Source: an uncultured Jannaschia sp.
Lineage (GTDB): Bacteria > Pseudomonadota > Alphaproteobacteria > Rhodobacterales > Rhodobacteraceae
Direction: 5' to 3'
DNA: 48,380 nt
NCBI RefSeq assembly: GCF_947494025.1
Contig: NZ_CANLTQ010000022.1
Location: 1-48,380 of the forward strand
This document shows, piece by piece, positions 24,731-34,300 of this stretch (position 1 is the first letter of the stretch; every line of letters starts with the position of its first letter). The notes under the pieces were generated by a model. That model did not search any database and was not told where the DNA came from. It saw only the letters and a list, made by a program, of their open reading frames with translations. The position numbers and the translations under genes were made by a program.

Positions 24731-24749
24731 CTCCTGTTGCGAACAGGAG
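24731..24749 (-). promoter_or_regulatory. Hairpin covering the ribosome binding site of the methylase X copy
   Basis: CTCCTGTT at 24731-24738 pairs with AACAGGAG at 24742-24749 around a three-base loop. On the transcript the AGGAG ribosome binding site is one arm, 9 nt before the start codon, so translation would require the stem to open. Confidence 0.5.
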
Positions 24750-24924
24750 GAGGTTGGGTTCGACGTATTTCGCCCGGAAACGAACGAGAAAATATCTTTC
24801 GCAAGATATCTTCGGACGCGGCTTTGACCGGATCGAAGAGGTGTCCCCACGGACGATGTCGGCCGGAGGGCCGCGCGGCTTCCAGCTGGTCAAGGGCTGG
24901 CGCAAAGGCTGCGCCAGCCGAGAG

Positions 24925-25313
24925 TTACATCCTGAGCAGCCGTCGCGCCTCCCGCCTTGCGGCAGCCATATCGAGCAGGCTCAGAATTAGTCGCAGCAAC
25001 TCGCGCAGCGGCGCTGCGACCAGGCGCAGATCCTCCGCCTCCGGCGAAAGGCACCGCTCGTAAAGCGGAGCGTTCCAGCCCGCGACGAGCCGTCTGTCCG
25101 CGGGACGCTCCACAAGCGTGGTGCCAGCGGTCACGGCAGCGTCGATGTCCAGGAGCAACTGAGCCAGAGTCTTCGCAACCTCATGGGTGCAGCACCGCCC
25201 TTCAGCGAGCACGGCGGCAAGATCCAGGCCATCTCGCGCGCGAGCGTAGTCGCGGCGCAGGCATTCTGGACGAGCTGGCCCGGGAACGAGGGCATCCCGC
25301 CATCGCCCCTCAT
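24925..25313 (-). pseudogene. Small helical protein Y, broken copy
   Basis: From the ATG at 25313 the product reads MRGDGGMPSFPGQLVQNACA and ATTLAREM, matching the start of Y at 15676. In another frame it continues DGLDLAAVLAEGRCCTHEVA, GTTLVERPADRRLVAGWNAP and LSPEAEDLRLVAAPLRELLR to 24925. About 17 codons present in the intact copy are missing at the junction near 25240, and the frame is shifted. The start overlaps the stop of PemK-like paralogue E by ATGA, as in the intact module. The C-terminal part could be made from an internal start but the whole protein cannot. Confidence 0.65.
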
Positions 25314-25870
25314 TGGTTCACTCCCGCATTCGACCAGCGACGCCTCGGATGCCGGGTCTCCACCGTGAAGTCCCGGCCCCGCATGCGCGGACGCCCGGCA
25401 CGAAAGCCGGACCGGCGACGTCGCTGCTCCGCACGCAGATCGCGCAGGGCGTGGATTTGCGCCCGCAGCGCCTGCATCCGCTCATAGGACTGTCCGCCGA
25501 GCCGGCCCAAAACGGGCGAGCCGGTTTCGGGAGAGATCTCGAACCCGCCATGCGCGAGCGGCACAAGCAGGCGCTGCGTGCCGCAAAAACGGGTCGGGCC
25601 GTCCACCCCGGCACTCCGGCAGGCCGCCGTGCCGCGAATATCGATGTCGCTGATCCGAACCGAGGGACGCGGAGAATTTTTCCCGCAGGCCAGAAGCACC
25701 ATTCGATTCTCACCGAGCGTCTCGAGATCGAGAACGAGGCACGGCCTTGAGTGCGGCGGGGTCTCATCTCCCGGGGCGGGGAAGAAAAAGGCGACGACAA
25801 CGCCGGGCGCGAGGTGGTCCTGCCAAGCCGTGGCCCGAGGCGACTGTGAGATTTTGGGTAGGTCGAACAT
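25310..25870 (-). CDS. PemK/MazF-like protein, paralogue E
   Basis: A 186-residue member of the set, starting MFDLPKISQSPRATAWQDHL. The core shows PGVVVAFFFPAPGDE, SRPCLVLDLETLGEN, LLACGKNSPRPSVRISDIDI, PTRFCGTQRLLVPL and SPVLGRLGG. It is closest to paralogue B. In the first motif the aspartate of GD is replaced by valine (PGVVV), which sets it apart from the others. The basic tail (LRAEQRRRRSGFRAGRPRMR) is again typical. AAGGAAAGTGTTTC precedes the start. It is transcribed after Z (26011-26868) across a 16-bp hairpin and is coupled to the broken Y copy. Confidence 0.6.
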   Translation of the reverse strand: MFDLPKISQSPRATAWQDHLAPGVVVAFFFPAPGDETPPHSRPCLVLDLETLGENRMVLLACGKNSPRPSVRISDIDIRGTAACRSAGVDGPTRFCGTQRLLVPLAHGGFEISPETGSPVLGRLGGQSYERMQALRAQIHALRDLRAEQRRRRSGFRAGRPRMRGRDFTVETRHPRRRWSNAGVNQ

Positions 25871-25938
25871 GAAACACTTTCCTTGCTTTTGGGGTGTGCG
25901 ACGCTTCCCTTCCCCTGTCCTGTTCGGGAGCCGGAGGT

Positions 25939-25980
25939 CCTCCGATCGGGCGCGTCACCCGCAGCGCGCCCGATCGGAGG
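25939..25980 (-). promoter_or_regulatory. Leader hairpin of PemK-like paralogue E
   Basis: Arms at 25939-25954 (CCTCCGATCGGGCGCG) and 25965-25980 are perfectly complementary around a 10-nt loop. The hairpin stands 69 nt before the start codon and 31 nt after the stop of Z. No U-tract follows it. It is the best preserved of the five leader hairpins. Confidence 0.65.
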
Positions 25981-26010
25981 CACCTTCGCCCCCTTCTCCT
26001 CTCCTGCCCT

Positions 26011-26868
26011 TCACTTCTTCTGCGGCGTCTGTGGTCCCGCCCCGAAGAACGTCTTCGCATCGGCCGACGCCGCCTCCGACGTGGACTCGTGGCAGCGTCC
26101 GGCGTCGATCAGCAGGACCTTGCGGACTGGCACGCCCTGCGGCTTCTTGGTCAGCGCTTTCCAACTCCATCGCGAGCGGACGGTACGGGCGCGGAGTGTC
26201 ACGACATCTATGCCGCGGCGCGTGCCGCGGCATTCCAGCTGCAGCAGGAACCCGCAGTCATACAGGGCGGCGGCTCGCTGAAGCGCCCGGACCAGGTCCG
26301 GACGCAGGCGGGACCAGTCGGACGAGCGCCCAAGGCTGGCGCCATATCTGGCGAGGTCAAGCGAAACCGCCGGCTGTTGCATGCCGCGGATGATGCCGAC
26401 CTCTCCGTAGATCATTAGATCAAGAGGAGTCCCGAGACGACGTAGCTGATCAATGTCAAAATAGCCGTACGCCCCGTCGAAGAGCAAATCGAACAGCCCG
26501 TCACACAGGCGCCAGGAAAGCCAGTGATGATCGTGTTCGAACGAAATCCACTCAAGCAGGTCGGTCCTGCTCAACTCCGCAATGCCGTCTGCAAGAGCAC
26601 CATTATCCCCGGAGCGCCCAAGCCCAAGCCGTCGGCGGAACTCGAGGCATTCCTGCCGATCCCCCTCCTCCGGCTGTTGCACAGTCAAGTTGTGCCAGTT
26701 CGGCACCTTCCGGCGTGTCGCATGCGCGATAAGGTGGACCAGCCGAAGGCCCTGTAGCCCCAAGCCACGGCTGTGCACGAGGTCAAAAAAGGGCTGGGAC
26801 AGCCGGTAGAGATTGGAGCGCGGGATGCCCGCAGCCGAAGAGGTCGGGGCGGGTGGTGTCGTTTGCAT
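26011..26868 (-). CDS. Unknown plasmid protein Z, copy 2
   Basis: A 285-residue protein starting MQTTPPAPTSSAAGIPRSNL and continuing YRLSQPFFDLVHSRGLGLQG. The ATG at 26868 was chosen because AAGGAG stands just before it; an earlier GTG at 26883 would contain that site. The middle (WISFEHDHHWLSWRLCDGLF, YGYFDIDQLRRLGTPLDLMI, YGEVGIIRGMQQPAVSLDLA) resembles winged-helix segments of some plasmid initiators, but this is a weak pattern match. The end, VRKVLLIDAGRCHESTSEAA, matches the remnant near 16400. It diverges from the complete methylase at 27255 and leads into PemK-like paralogue E. Confidence 0.65.
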   Translation of the reverse strand: MQTTPPAPTSSAAGIPRSNLYRLSQPFFDLVHSRGLGLQGLRLVHLIAHATRRKVPNWHNLTVQQPEEGDRQECLEFRRRLGLGRSGDNGALADGIAELSRTDLLEWISFEHDHHWLSWRLCDGLFDLLFDGAYGYFDIDQLRRLGTPLDLMIYGEVGIIRGMQQPAVSLDLARYGASLGRSSDWSRLRPDLVRALQRAAALYDCGFLLQLECRGTRRGIDVVTLRARTVRSRWSWKALTKKPQGVPVRKVLLIDAGRCHESTSEAASADAKTFFGAGPQTPQKK

Positions 26869-27254
26869 CAGGGTCTCCTTCACTATGTATGAAGGATCTG
26901 GTGCCGCCTGCGCGGCTGCAGAAATCGGCGCAGGTGCGCCCGTCAGCTCTCAGCCGATCGCAGCCACCCGCCCGGCGATTTGCGCGGGTCGCCCCCCGCT
27001 CCCCGTCCTCCTCCCGGTCATTCAAGGTGTTTCCCCGGCCATTCCCGGCAGCGCGGGATCCAAGGAATTGATATCTATCGCGGATATCACCGTGGAACCC
27101 CTGAAGCCTTGAAACCCCGAAACGACCTTAGGGGGTGGTCCCGCGATCCAAGGCACGCCGTGACTCCAACCGGATCACTGCCTGTCGAAGCCCGACTTTT
27201 CCGTTCCGGATAACATGGACCGAAGTCCTTCACGCTCAACGAAGGACATCATCC
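26869..27254. promoter_or_regulatory. Divergent promoter region between Z copy 2 and methylase W
   Basis: The 386 bp between the divergent genes carry no gene. GATATC occurs twice as an inverted pair around TATCGCG near 27068-27086, which could be an operator. A cluster of CCCCTGAA/CTTGAAACCCC-like repeats follows near 27094-27120. GAAGGACATCATCC before 27255 is the ribosome binding site of the methylase. Confidence 0.4.
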
Positions 27255-29060
27255 ATGCATTATTCTACCCCGCCCCAGGCCACGTTGGCCGCGCCGGCCT
27301 CCACCACTCCCTCTGATCCTGTCTTCGTGCACGGCATCGCCCGTGTGCGAGCGCTTGCGAAAGACATCGGCGAAGCCGCCGGCATCGAGGTGGCACATGC
27401 CGTTCTCGAGACAGCGGTCACCGCGTTCTGGCACGCCCTTTCCCCGGCCCACGCGCCGCGGGCGCCGTTCTGGAGCGAAGAGACCGTGGACCTGCCTGAC
27501 GAGATCGTCAGCCTCTGCACCAGGATTGGTTCGGCCGCGGCCTTCCTGCCGGTCGAGACGGCTGCCGACCTGCTCGGCCAGCTTTATTCCTCGGCCCTTC
27601 GGCCAGAGACGCGCTCAACGTTCGGCATCTTCTACACCCCGCCATCGCTCGCAGACCTTACGGCGCGACGAGCTACCGAAGCGGGGGCGGACTGGAGCAC
27701 CGCCCGCATCCTCGATCCGGCCTGCGGCGCCGGCGCACTTCTGCTGCCGGCGCTGCGTCGTTTCGTTTCGGCCGTGCCGTCCTCCGATCCAGGAGAAATC
27801 CTCGAGCGCGTCGGGGCGCGGCTGCAGGGCTGGGATATAGACCCCGCAGCCGCGTGGCTCGCGCAAAACATCATCGACGCGGCGCTCCTGCCCTTGACGA
27901 TGCGCTGCGGCCTTCCTGCTTTGCGGATCATCCAGATCAGGGACAGCCTGAACTCCGGCGCAAATATCCCTGCCGCCCAGGCCCCCGATCTGATCATCGG
28001 CAACCCGCCATACGGGAAAGTCCGCCTCTCATCCGAGCAGCGTGCGGCATTCTCTCGCGTGCTCTTCGGACGTGCCAACCTCTACGCGTTGTTCCTCGAC
28101 CGAGCGCTCGACCTCGTGAGGCCCGTCGGCATCGTCGCGTTCCTGACCCCCACAAGCTGCCTGGGCGGTGAATACTACAAGATCCTGCGCAAGCGGCTCG
28201 CCGAGGACGCCCCTCCCGCTACGATCGATTTCGTGGTGGAACGCAAAGGCGTCTACGACACGGCGCAGCAGGAAACGCTGCTCGCGACATGGCAGCGCGG
28301 ACACCACCCGAGCGGCATCAAGCTGTCGGAGGTGCAGATGGCCGAGGGCCAATTGCGTGTTCAGGAAATCGGGACCGGCCGCCTGCCGTCTTGCTCGACC
28401 GCCCCATGGCTCCTCCCCCGCCGCGTCGCTCACGCCCTCGTTGCCCCGGCCCTTCACCACAGCGCACACCGCCTCGAGGACTGGGGCTACCGCGTCCGCA
28501 CGGGATCCGTCGACGGAAGCGGCCTCAAAAGCCGGACCGCCGCCACATCCGGGCCCGGGCGGGTCCCCCTGATCTGGGCCGAGTGCGTCGATACGGCTGA
28601 AGGTTTCACCTGGCCAGGCCCCCGGCGCAGAAATGCGGTCTGGTTCGATGCTGGCAAGGAGGACCTCCTTCGGCAGCCCGCGATCCTTGTTCAACGCACG
28701 ACAGCGCCCGAACAGCCACGGCGGCTTGTAGCCTGTCTGCTGCCCCGCGCCTTCATCGAGACGCACGGCGCCGTCGGCGTGGAGGACCACCTCAACCTGG
28801 TCGAGCCGATTGATGGAACGTCGGCCGTTCCGCTCGAATTCGTCGCGGCGATCCTGAAGAGCCGGGTCGCCGACATGATCCTGCGCTGCCTCAGCGGCAG
28901 CACCGCGATCTCCGCCACTGAACTCCGAGCGCTCCCCCTTCCGCACCGGGATCATCTCGCACCGCTCAGCTTACTGATGGCCGAGGAAGCACCGGACGGA
29001 CGTATCGAGCGGGAATGCGCGCGTCTTTACGGGATTCCGGAAGGAAAAGCGATGCTCTGA
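27255..29060 (+). CDS. Eco57I/TaqI-like DNA adenine methyltransferase W
   Basis: A 601-residue protein starting MHYSTPPQATLAAPASTTPS. It carries FGIFYTPPSLADLTARRA, the usual lead-in of TaqI-type enzymes, then ILDPACGAGALLLPALRRF (motif I, SAM binding) at about 150-168 and DLIIGNPPYGKVRLS (motif IV, catalytic NPPY) at about 244-258. A large C-terminal domain with LEDWGYRVRTGSV and GVEDHLNLVEP resembles the target-recognition region. No nuclease domain or separate restriction gene is visible, so it may be an orphan methylase, an anti-restriction or regulatory enzyme, or half of a defence system. The frame is intact. A truncated copy at 19589 shows the Z/W pair was duplicated. Confidence 0.85.
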   Translation: MHYSTPPQATLAAPASTTPSDPVFVHGIARVRALAKDIGEAAGIEVAHAVLETAVTAFWHALSPAHAPRAPFWSEETVDLPDEIVSLCTRIGSAAAFLPVETAADLLGQLYSSALRPETRSTFGIFYTPPSLADLTARRATEAGADWSTARILDPACGAGALLLPALRRFVSAVPSSDPGEILERVGARLQGWDIDPAAAWLAQNIIDAALLPLTMRCGLPALRIIQIRDSLNSGANIPAAQAPDLIIGNPPYGKVRLSSEQRAAFSRVLFGRANLYALFLDRALDLVRPVGIVAFLTPTSCLGGEYYKILRKRLAEDAPPATIDFVVERKGVYDTAQQETLLATWQRGHHPSGIKLSEVQMAEGQLRVQEIGTGRLPSCSTAPWLLPRRVAHALVAPALHHSAHRLEDWGYRVRTGSVDGSGLKSRTAATSGPGRVPLIWAECVDTAEGFTWPGPRRRNAVWFDAGKEDLLRQPAILVQRTTAPEQPRRLVACLLPRAFIETHGAVGVEDHLNLVEPIDGTSAVPLEFVAAILKSRVADMILRCLSGSTAISATELRALPLPHRDHLAPLSLLMAEEAPDGRIERECARLYGIPEGKAML

Positions 29061-29319
29061 GGCGATACGCCCGCACGTGGCGAATAACGACAGGTCCGGC
29101 AATTGGGCCGTCACCGCCTCCGGCCGCGGAGGTCGAGCGCCCGCTCTGGCAATCGATTCGCTGAGCATCCTCTCCTTCGAGAGCTTCGAGCACGGAACCG
29201 GCCCACTGCCGCGAGAAAAAGTTTGCGGCTTCCGCTTTCCCGATCTGCGGAGACGCACCCATCTTCCCGCCGAGGCCACAGCCGTCTCTTTAATGAAGCA
29301 CCAGACCGAGGATTGCACG
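29061..29319. other. Intergenic interval
   Basis: No gene is supported in the 259 bp after the methylase. The interval probably carries the promoter of the gene at 29320, but no convincing boxes were seen. Confidence 0.35.
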
Positions 29320-29784
29320 ATGCCCCAGATGAACCCGATCGAAGGACCCGAAACGCAAATGATTGACGGTACCAAATACGATGAAGACGACGCCTTCCGA
29401 GGCAGCGACCTGCAGGATCGTTTCGGCCTTCTGCTTCTCGCATACAACGCGGCCCACCACGATCTTCTCGAAGCTACGGGTCCTTCGAACGTCCGGCGTA
29501 ATGCCGAGGCAGATGGGTTCGATATCAAGATCATTGGCTGCTCTACGACGTCCACGCTCACAGCCTCCGTTGTGGGCGAAGACGGGGAAACGCGGCTCGA
29601 GCCGCTCGACTTCAGGACGACGTTCCGCATGCCGTTGTTCCCCGACTTTTCGTACGACCATGATCAGCCCGAGGCGTATGTCGTAAGGCTGATGACCTGC
29701 TGGCTGGAGGCGTCTTTTCTTGGGCATCATGTCGCGATCCTCGAACAGATCCGCGCTCTGCCCATGGACAGGAGTGCGCTCTGA
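29320..29784 (+). CDS. Hypothetical protein
   Basis: A 154-residue acidic protein starting MPQMNPIEGPETQMIDGTKY. The ATG at 29320 follows GAGGATTGCACG, the better ribosome binding site; the in-frame ATG at 29293 is an alternative. The sequence has a helical first part (LLLLAYNAAHHDLLEATGPS) and an alpha/beta second part (IGCSTTSTLTASVVGEDGET). No family is recognised. It lies in the same direction as the methylase but 260 bp away, so co-transcription is uncertain. Confidence 0.6.
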   Translation: MPQMNPIEGPETQMIDGTKYDEDDAFRGSDLQDRFGLLLLAYNAAHHDLLEATGPSNVRRNAEADGFDIKIIGCSTTSTLTASVVGEDGETRLEPLDFRTTFRMPLFPDFSYDHDQPEAYVVRLMTCWLEASFLGHHVAILEQIRALPMDRSAL

Positions 29785-30162
29785 GCCTGGAGGCACGGCG
29801 CGGATCTGTTTCTGCGGTACCGGTGCTCCCGGGACCGGGGCATCGGATCTCGCGCAGGAGGTCGTGTCGTTTGCCGGAGTGACGTAGCACGCAAACGCAA
29901 TGATGCAGGCCGGTTCACGCCGTGGCGAGCGGACGGCGCATCGCAACGTGTTGCCGAAACGGGGGTGCCGATACTGGCCTTCTGGTGACCCGCAATCGGG
30001 CATTGCCGAAACGGCGACAGGTGTGGACCCCGGCGCGATCCGAACCGGGCGGCCCTCGATCGCGGCGGACCCCGCGCTCTCTCGGCTTTCACACATTTCC
30101 GACCGCGCAGCATTGGACCCATGTTCTGTCCGGACCACCAAAATCACAAAGGACCCCGGATT
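29785..30162. other. Gene-free stretch
   Basis: No gene, strong hairpin or repeat is supported in these 378 bp. The minus-strand open frames are shadows of the flanking plus-strand genes. Confidence 0.35.
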
Positions 30163-31017
30163 ATGACCGCACCTACACCTCATTCCGTTGCCGCGCCCGG
30201 CTCATTCGACGTCATCCTCCTCGAGACCACCGACAGGCAGGCGCGCCGGCTTGATTTCAGCAGCACCGCCCAAAGCCTCGAATTCCTCTATCAGTCACTC
30301 AGGTCCCCGACGGAGCATTGGATCACGATCGGCATCAAGGTCGACCACGCCACGGTACATCTCACCACCCGACAGGGCCAACAGAAAGCTTCATGGTATT
30401 GCGGGCGAAAGGGATGCTGCGGGTCGGCCTGTCCGCATTTTACTGAAGCGAACGTGCTCGAGCAGGCCCGGAAGACGGTCTGGGCCTTGGCGGCCTACGG
30501 TCTGGAGTTGCCGTGGAAAGACATGCGTCTCGCCGGGGTCCACTCGGTTCCCGTCGCGGAGCGCCCTCGCCTTGAACAAGACCTTCCCGAGATCTCGATT
30601 CTTCCGCAGCACGTCCCGGAGGTGCTGGGCGCGGCGCTCGTCGGGCTGGTCGACCTGATCGAGCGCGCCCGGGCCAACGACATCGTCCTGCACAAGCGGA
30701 TGGGCGAGAGAGCTCGGATCAAGACCCTGTTCGAGGCGCTACCGGCAGCCACGCTCCTGCTCTGCGACGACGGGCGCCAGATCGGCACGATGACCGATGA
30801 GCGGGGCCGCACCACGCGCCGTAGCATCGACATCACCTGGCTCGCCTCCGGCCATACCAGCCGGGAGGATGTCCGGCTGGAGATCCGCGACCGCTTCCGG
30901 CTGCTCACGGCGGAGCGGGTTCGCGCGATCCCCCACGATCTGATCAGCGCTCACCAGCGCCTCGAGCTGATTTCGAAGGCCACCCCTCTTGGCGCGTGGT
31001 TCGCCGAAATTACCTGA
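30163..31017 (+). CDS. Hypothetical protein with a cysteine cluster
   Basis: A 284-residue protein starting MTAPTPHSVAAPGSFDVILL, after AAAGGACCCCGGATT. Around residues 79-93, SWYCGRKGCCGSACPHF contains four cysteines and a histidine in close spacing, which would suit a zinc or metal site. The second half is helical and charged (VLGAALVGLVDLIERARAND, LASGHTSREDVRLEIRDRFR). No catalytic family is recognised. The frame is intact and the composition normal, so it is a real gene of unknown role. Confidence 0.65.
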   Translation: MTAPTPHSVAAPGSFDVILLETTDRQARRLDFSSTAQSLEFLYQSLRSPTEHWITIGIKVDHATVHLTTRQGQQKASWYCGRKGCCGSACPHFTEANVLEQARKTVWALAAYGLELPWKDMRLAGVHSVPVAERPRLEQDLPEISILPQHVPEVLGAALVGLVDLIERARANDIVLHKRMGERARIKTLFEALPAATLLLCDDGRQIGTMTDERGRTTRRSIDITWLASGHTSREDVRLEIRDRFRLLTAERVRAIPHDLISAHQRLELISKATPLGAWFAEIT

Positions 31018-31309
31018 TCCTGCGGCCCGGCGGACGCCCGAATTTCGTGATCCTCCCCGCGATTCCGCGGAAGCGACCTTGGCGCCGATCCGGGGCGACA
31101 ACAGCTGCGCGCAGAGCGCATCCTCTATGGTTGGTGCCCCGGTCGCTCTGGCGAGAATGCATCAGGGCCGCGGGCTGCCCATGAGGGCGGCGCCGAACCT
31201 GTCGCGGTTCAAACAGGTTCGGGCCGCGGCGAGGCAAACGGCGCCGGCTGAACCCAGTTTCCGACCGGCGCTATGACGCGCCACCATCCTTGCCGGGAAG
31301 CTCCTGACG
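31018..31309. other. Convergent intergenic interval
   Basis: No gene is supported between the plus-strand gene ending at 31017 and the helicase gene ending at 31310. No clear terminator hairpin with a T-run was found. Confidence 0.35.
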
Positions 31310-34300
31310 TCATGCGCCCAATGGGGAAAACAGGTCCTGCAAGGTGGCTTCGTCCAGCAGGGCCTCGCTGCTGCCGCCTGCCTCATCGAAGAGCGCATCG
31401 GCCAGCGCCTGCTTGCGGGCCTGCATGTCGAGGATCTTCTCCTCCACCGTTCCCGCGGCGACGAGCCTGTGGACGAATACCGGCTTTTCCTGGCCGATCC
31501 GGTGCGTACGGTCCATCGCCTGATGCTCGACCGCCGGATTCCACCACGGATCATAGAGGATCACCGTATCGGCCTCCGTCAGGGTCAGCCCGACCCCGCC
31601 GGCCTTCAGGCTCAGCAGAAAGACCGGCGCGTCACCTTGCGCGAAGGCGTCGAGCACCTCGGCCCGGTTCGCGGTCTGCCCCGTGAGGGACAGGCAGGGG
31701 ATGCCGGCGTCCGACAGGTCGCCCTCGATCAGGCGCAGCATTTCCACGAATTGCGAAAACACCAGGACGCGGCGGCCTTCCGCGACCAGTTCGGCCAGGA
31801 GCTCGCGCAGCCGGGCACGCTTGGCGCTGTCGGTCACGGATCGTGCCGCCTCGGACTTGACCAGCGCCGGATCGCAGCAGACCTGCCGCAGCTTGAGCAG
31901 TGCGTCCAGAACGGTGATGCGCGCCGCCGCCAGGCCGCGGGTGGCGATCGCTTGGCGGACCCGGTCATCCATGACGCTGCGCACCGTTTCATAGAGCGCC
32001 TGTTGCGCCTTGGGGAGGTCGACGCGTTCGAGGATCTCGGTCTTGGGGGGCAGTTCGGCGGCGACCTCTTCCTTGGTCCGGCGGAGCAGGAAAGGGCGGA
32101 GGCGGCGGTTCAGCCGGGTCTGCGCCGAGGCATCCCCATGCGTCTCGATCGGCGTGCGGAACACGGTCTGGAACCGCTTGCGATCACCCAGCAGGCCCGG
32201 GTTCACCCAGTCGATCAACGTCCACAGATCTTGCAGCGAGTTCTCGAGGGGCGTTCCGGACAGGGCCAGCCGCCCCTTGGCGGGAATGTCGCGCAATGTC
32301 TTGGCCGCCTGCGACGCCGGGTTCTTGAGCGTCTGCGCCTCGTCCAGGATCACCAGTGGCCGAGTCTGTGCCGCCAGCCAGTCGCGGTCACGCGCCAACA
32401 GCGGATAGGTGGTCAGCACCAGGTCGGCCTCAAGCGCCACCTCGCGACGCTCAGCGCGGCGCGGTCCGTGCAGGATCACCAGCCGCAGATCGGGCGTGAA
32501 CTGCGCAGCCTGCGTCTGCCAGCTGTGCAGAAGGCTGGTGGGCACGATCAGAAGCGCCGGGCCGGAGACGCCACCCTCACGACGCGCCTGCAATAGCGCC
32601 AGCGTCTGCACCGTCTTGCCAAGCCCCATGTCATCGGCCAGGACGCCGCCGAATCCCGCCTCCAGCAGGCTGCCCATCCAGGCCGCGCCATAGGCCTGGT
32701 AGCCCCGGAGCTGTGCTGTCAGCCCGGCGGGCGGCGCGACGGTTTCGGCCTCGGCCAGGGCCTGAAGGCTGCGCGCCAGCGGCAGGATGCCCGCGTTGTC
32801 CGCAAAGTGGATGCCGCTGCCGGCGAGCGCCTCTTCGGCCAGCCGGGCAACAGTCGCGTCCGAGGGATGCAGCGCCCCCAGTTCCGCGTGATGGATCAGG
32901 AACAGATGCAACAGCGGCGCCAGCGGACTGAGATCCAGCGCCGCATATCCTTGCTTGCCCTGGGCCATGTAGACGGGCCGGGCTGCCAGGTGCCGCGCCA
33001 GGGTTTCGGCATCCGGCACCTCGTCCCAATCGTCGCGAAGCTGCTCCAGGAAGGCCGCGACCAGCGGGGCCACGTCCACCGGCTTGCCGGCAATCTCCGC
33101 CTGGAATCCCAGCGAGAACCAGTCATTGCCCTGGAAACCCGTGCCTGCCTCGGTTTGCGTGGCAACGGTGAGCACGGGCGTGTCGTCGCTCAGCCGGAAG
33201 GGCCATTTGCGGCTCTCGATCACCTCCCATCCGTCGCGACGGAGCTCGGGCACCACGCGAAAGGCGAAGTCCATCGCATCGCGCGTGTCGGAGGTTTCGA
33301 ACGTCTCCGGGTTCATCTCGCCGTCCGCGAAGACGAATTCGCAGGCCATCATGCGTTCGCCCGGTAAATAGTTCTCAAGCCATTCCGGGGGCAACGCGCC
33401 CGCCTCCATGAGACGCAAGGCGCAGGCGGCTTCCCAGTCGTGGTCACGCACGAGCGTCACGATCTCCCCGGCTTCGACCATTCTTATGTCGGGTCCGCCT
33501 TCCTCCGCCTCCTGACCATCGTAGAAAAAGCGCAAGGTCAGCGTCGGCAACGAGACCGAGCTGCCGAAATAGCGAGACCCATCGCGCGCGGTCTCGGCCC
33601 CCAGCGTCAGCCGTGTATAGCGCTGCTTTGCCTGGCGCCGGGTCTGGCGCACGTTACGCGGGCGCGGCAGGGCCAGCCCGCCAAGCGTGTCCGGCAGCGC
33701 CGCCCCAATCCTCTCGGCCTCTTGCGGGACGACATCGGGGCTGGCCTGCACCAGGCGCAGGACATCTTCGCCAACGTCATGTTCCAGAGCCCCAATCCGC
33801 CCCTGCTCTGCGTCGAGCCACAGGCCCGCCCCTTCCATGCCTCGCAGGTCCAGCGGCCGGCCGGCCTCGTCCACGAAGCCGAGTCGCTGGCTGCCCTCCG
33901 CCGACATGTGCCAGCCCAGGCGGGGCGTTGGCCGCGCATCGGACCAGGCCAGGTGCGCATCAGGGGTATTGTCATGCAAGAACCGGCCGGTGTCACACAG
34001 GCGGCGGATCAGGGCGAGCGCATCCGCCCCCTTGGGCCGCAGCAGATCGGGCAACCCGTAGCTGTAGGATGCCTCCCACAGCCGTGCCTGCGCCAAGGCC
34101 GAAAGCAGCTCCAAATCTACCGGGCGGATGAACTTGGCTGGAGCGGTGCTACGCAGGGCATGCAGCGCATCATAGCGGCGGATGGACTTGTTCAGTCCCG
34201 TGCCCGCGGCGTTGATCCGGCCCTTGAAGATGTCGATCTTGACCTGTGGGCCGTGGGGCGTCAGCACGTAGAGCAGCCGGTCCTTGGCATTGGTCGGATA

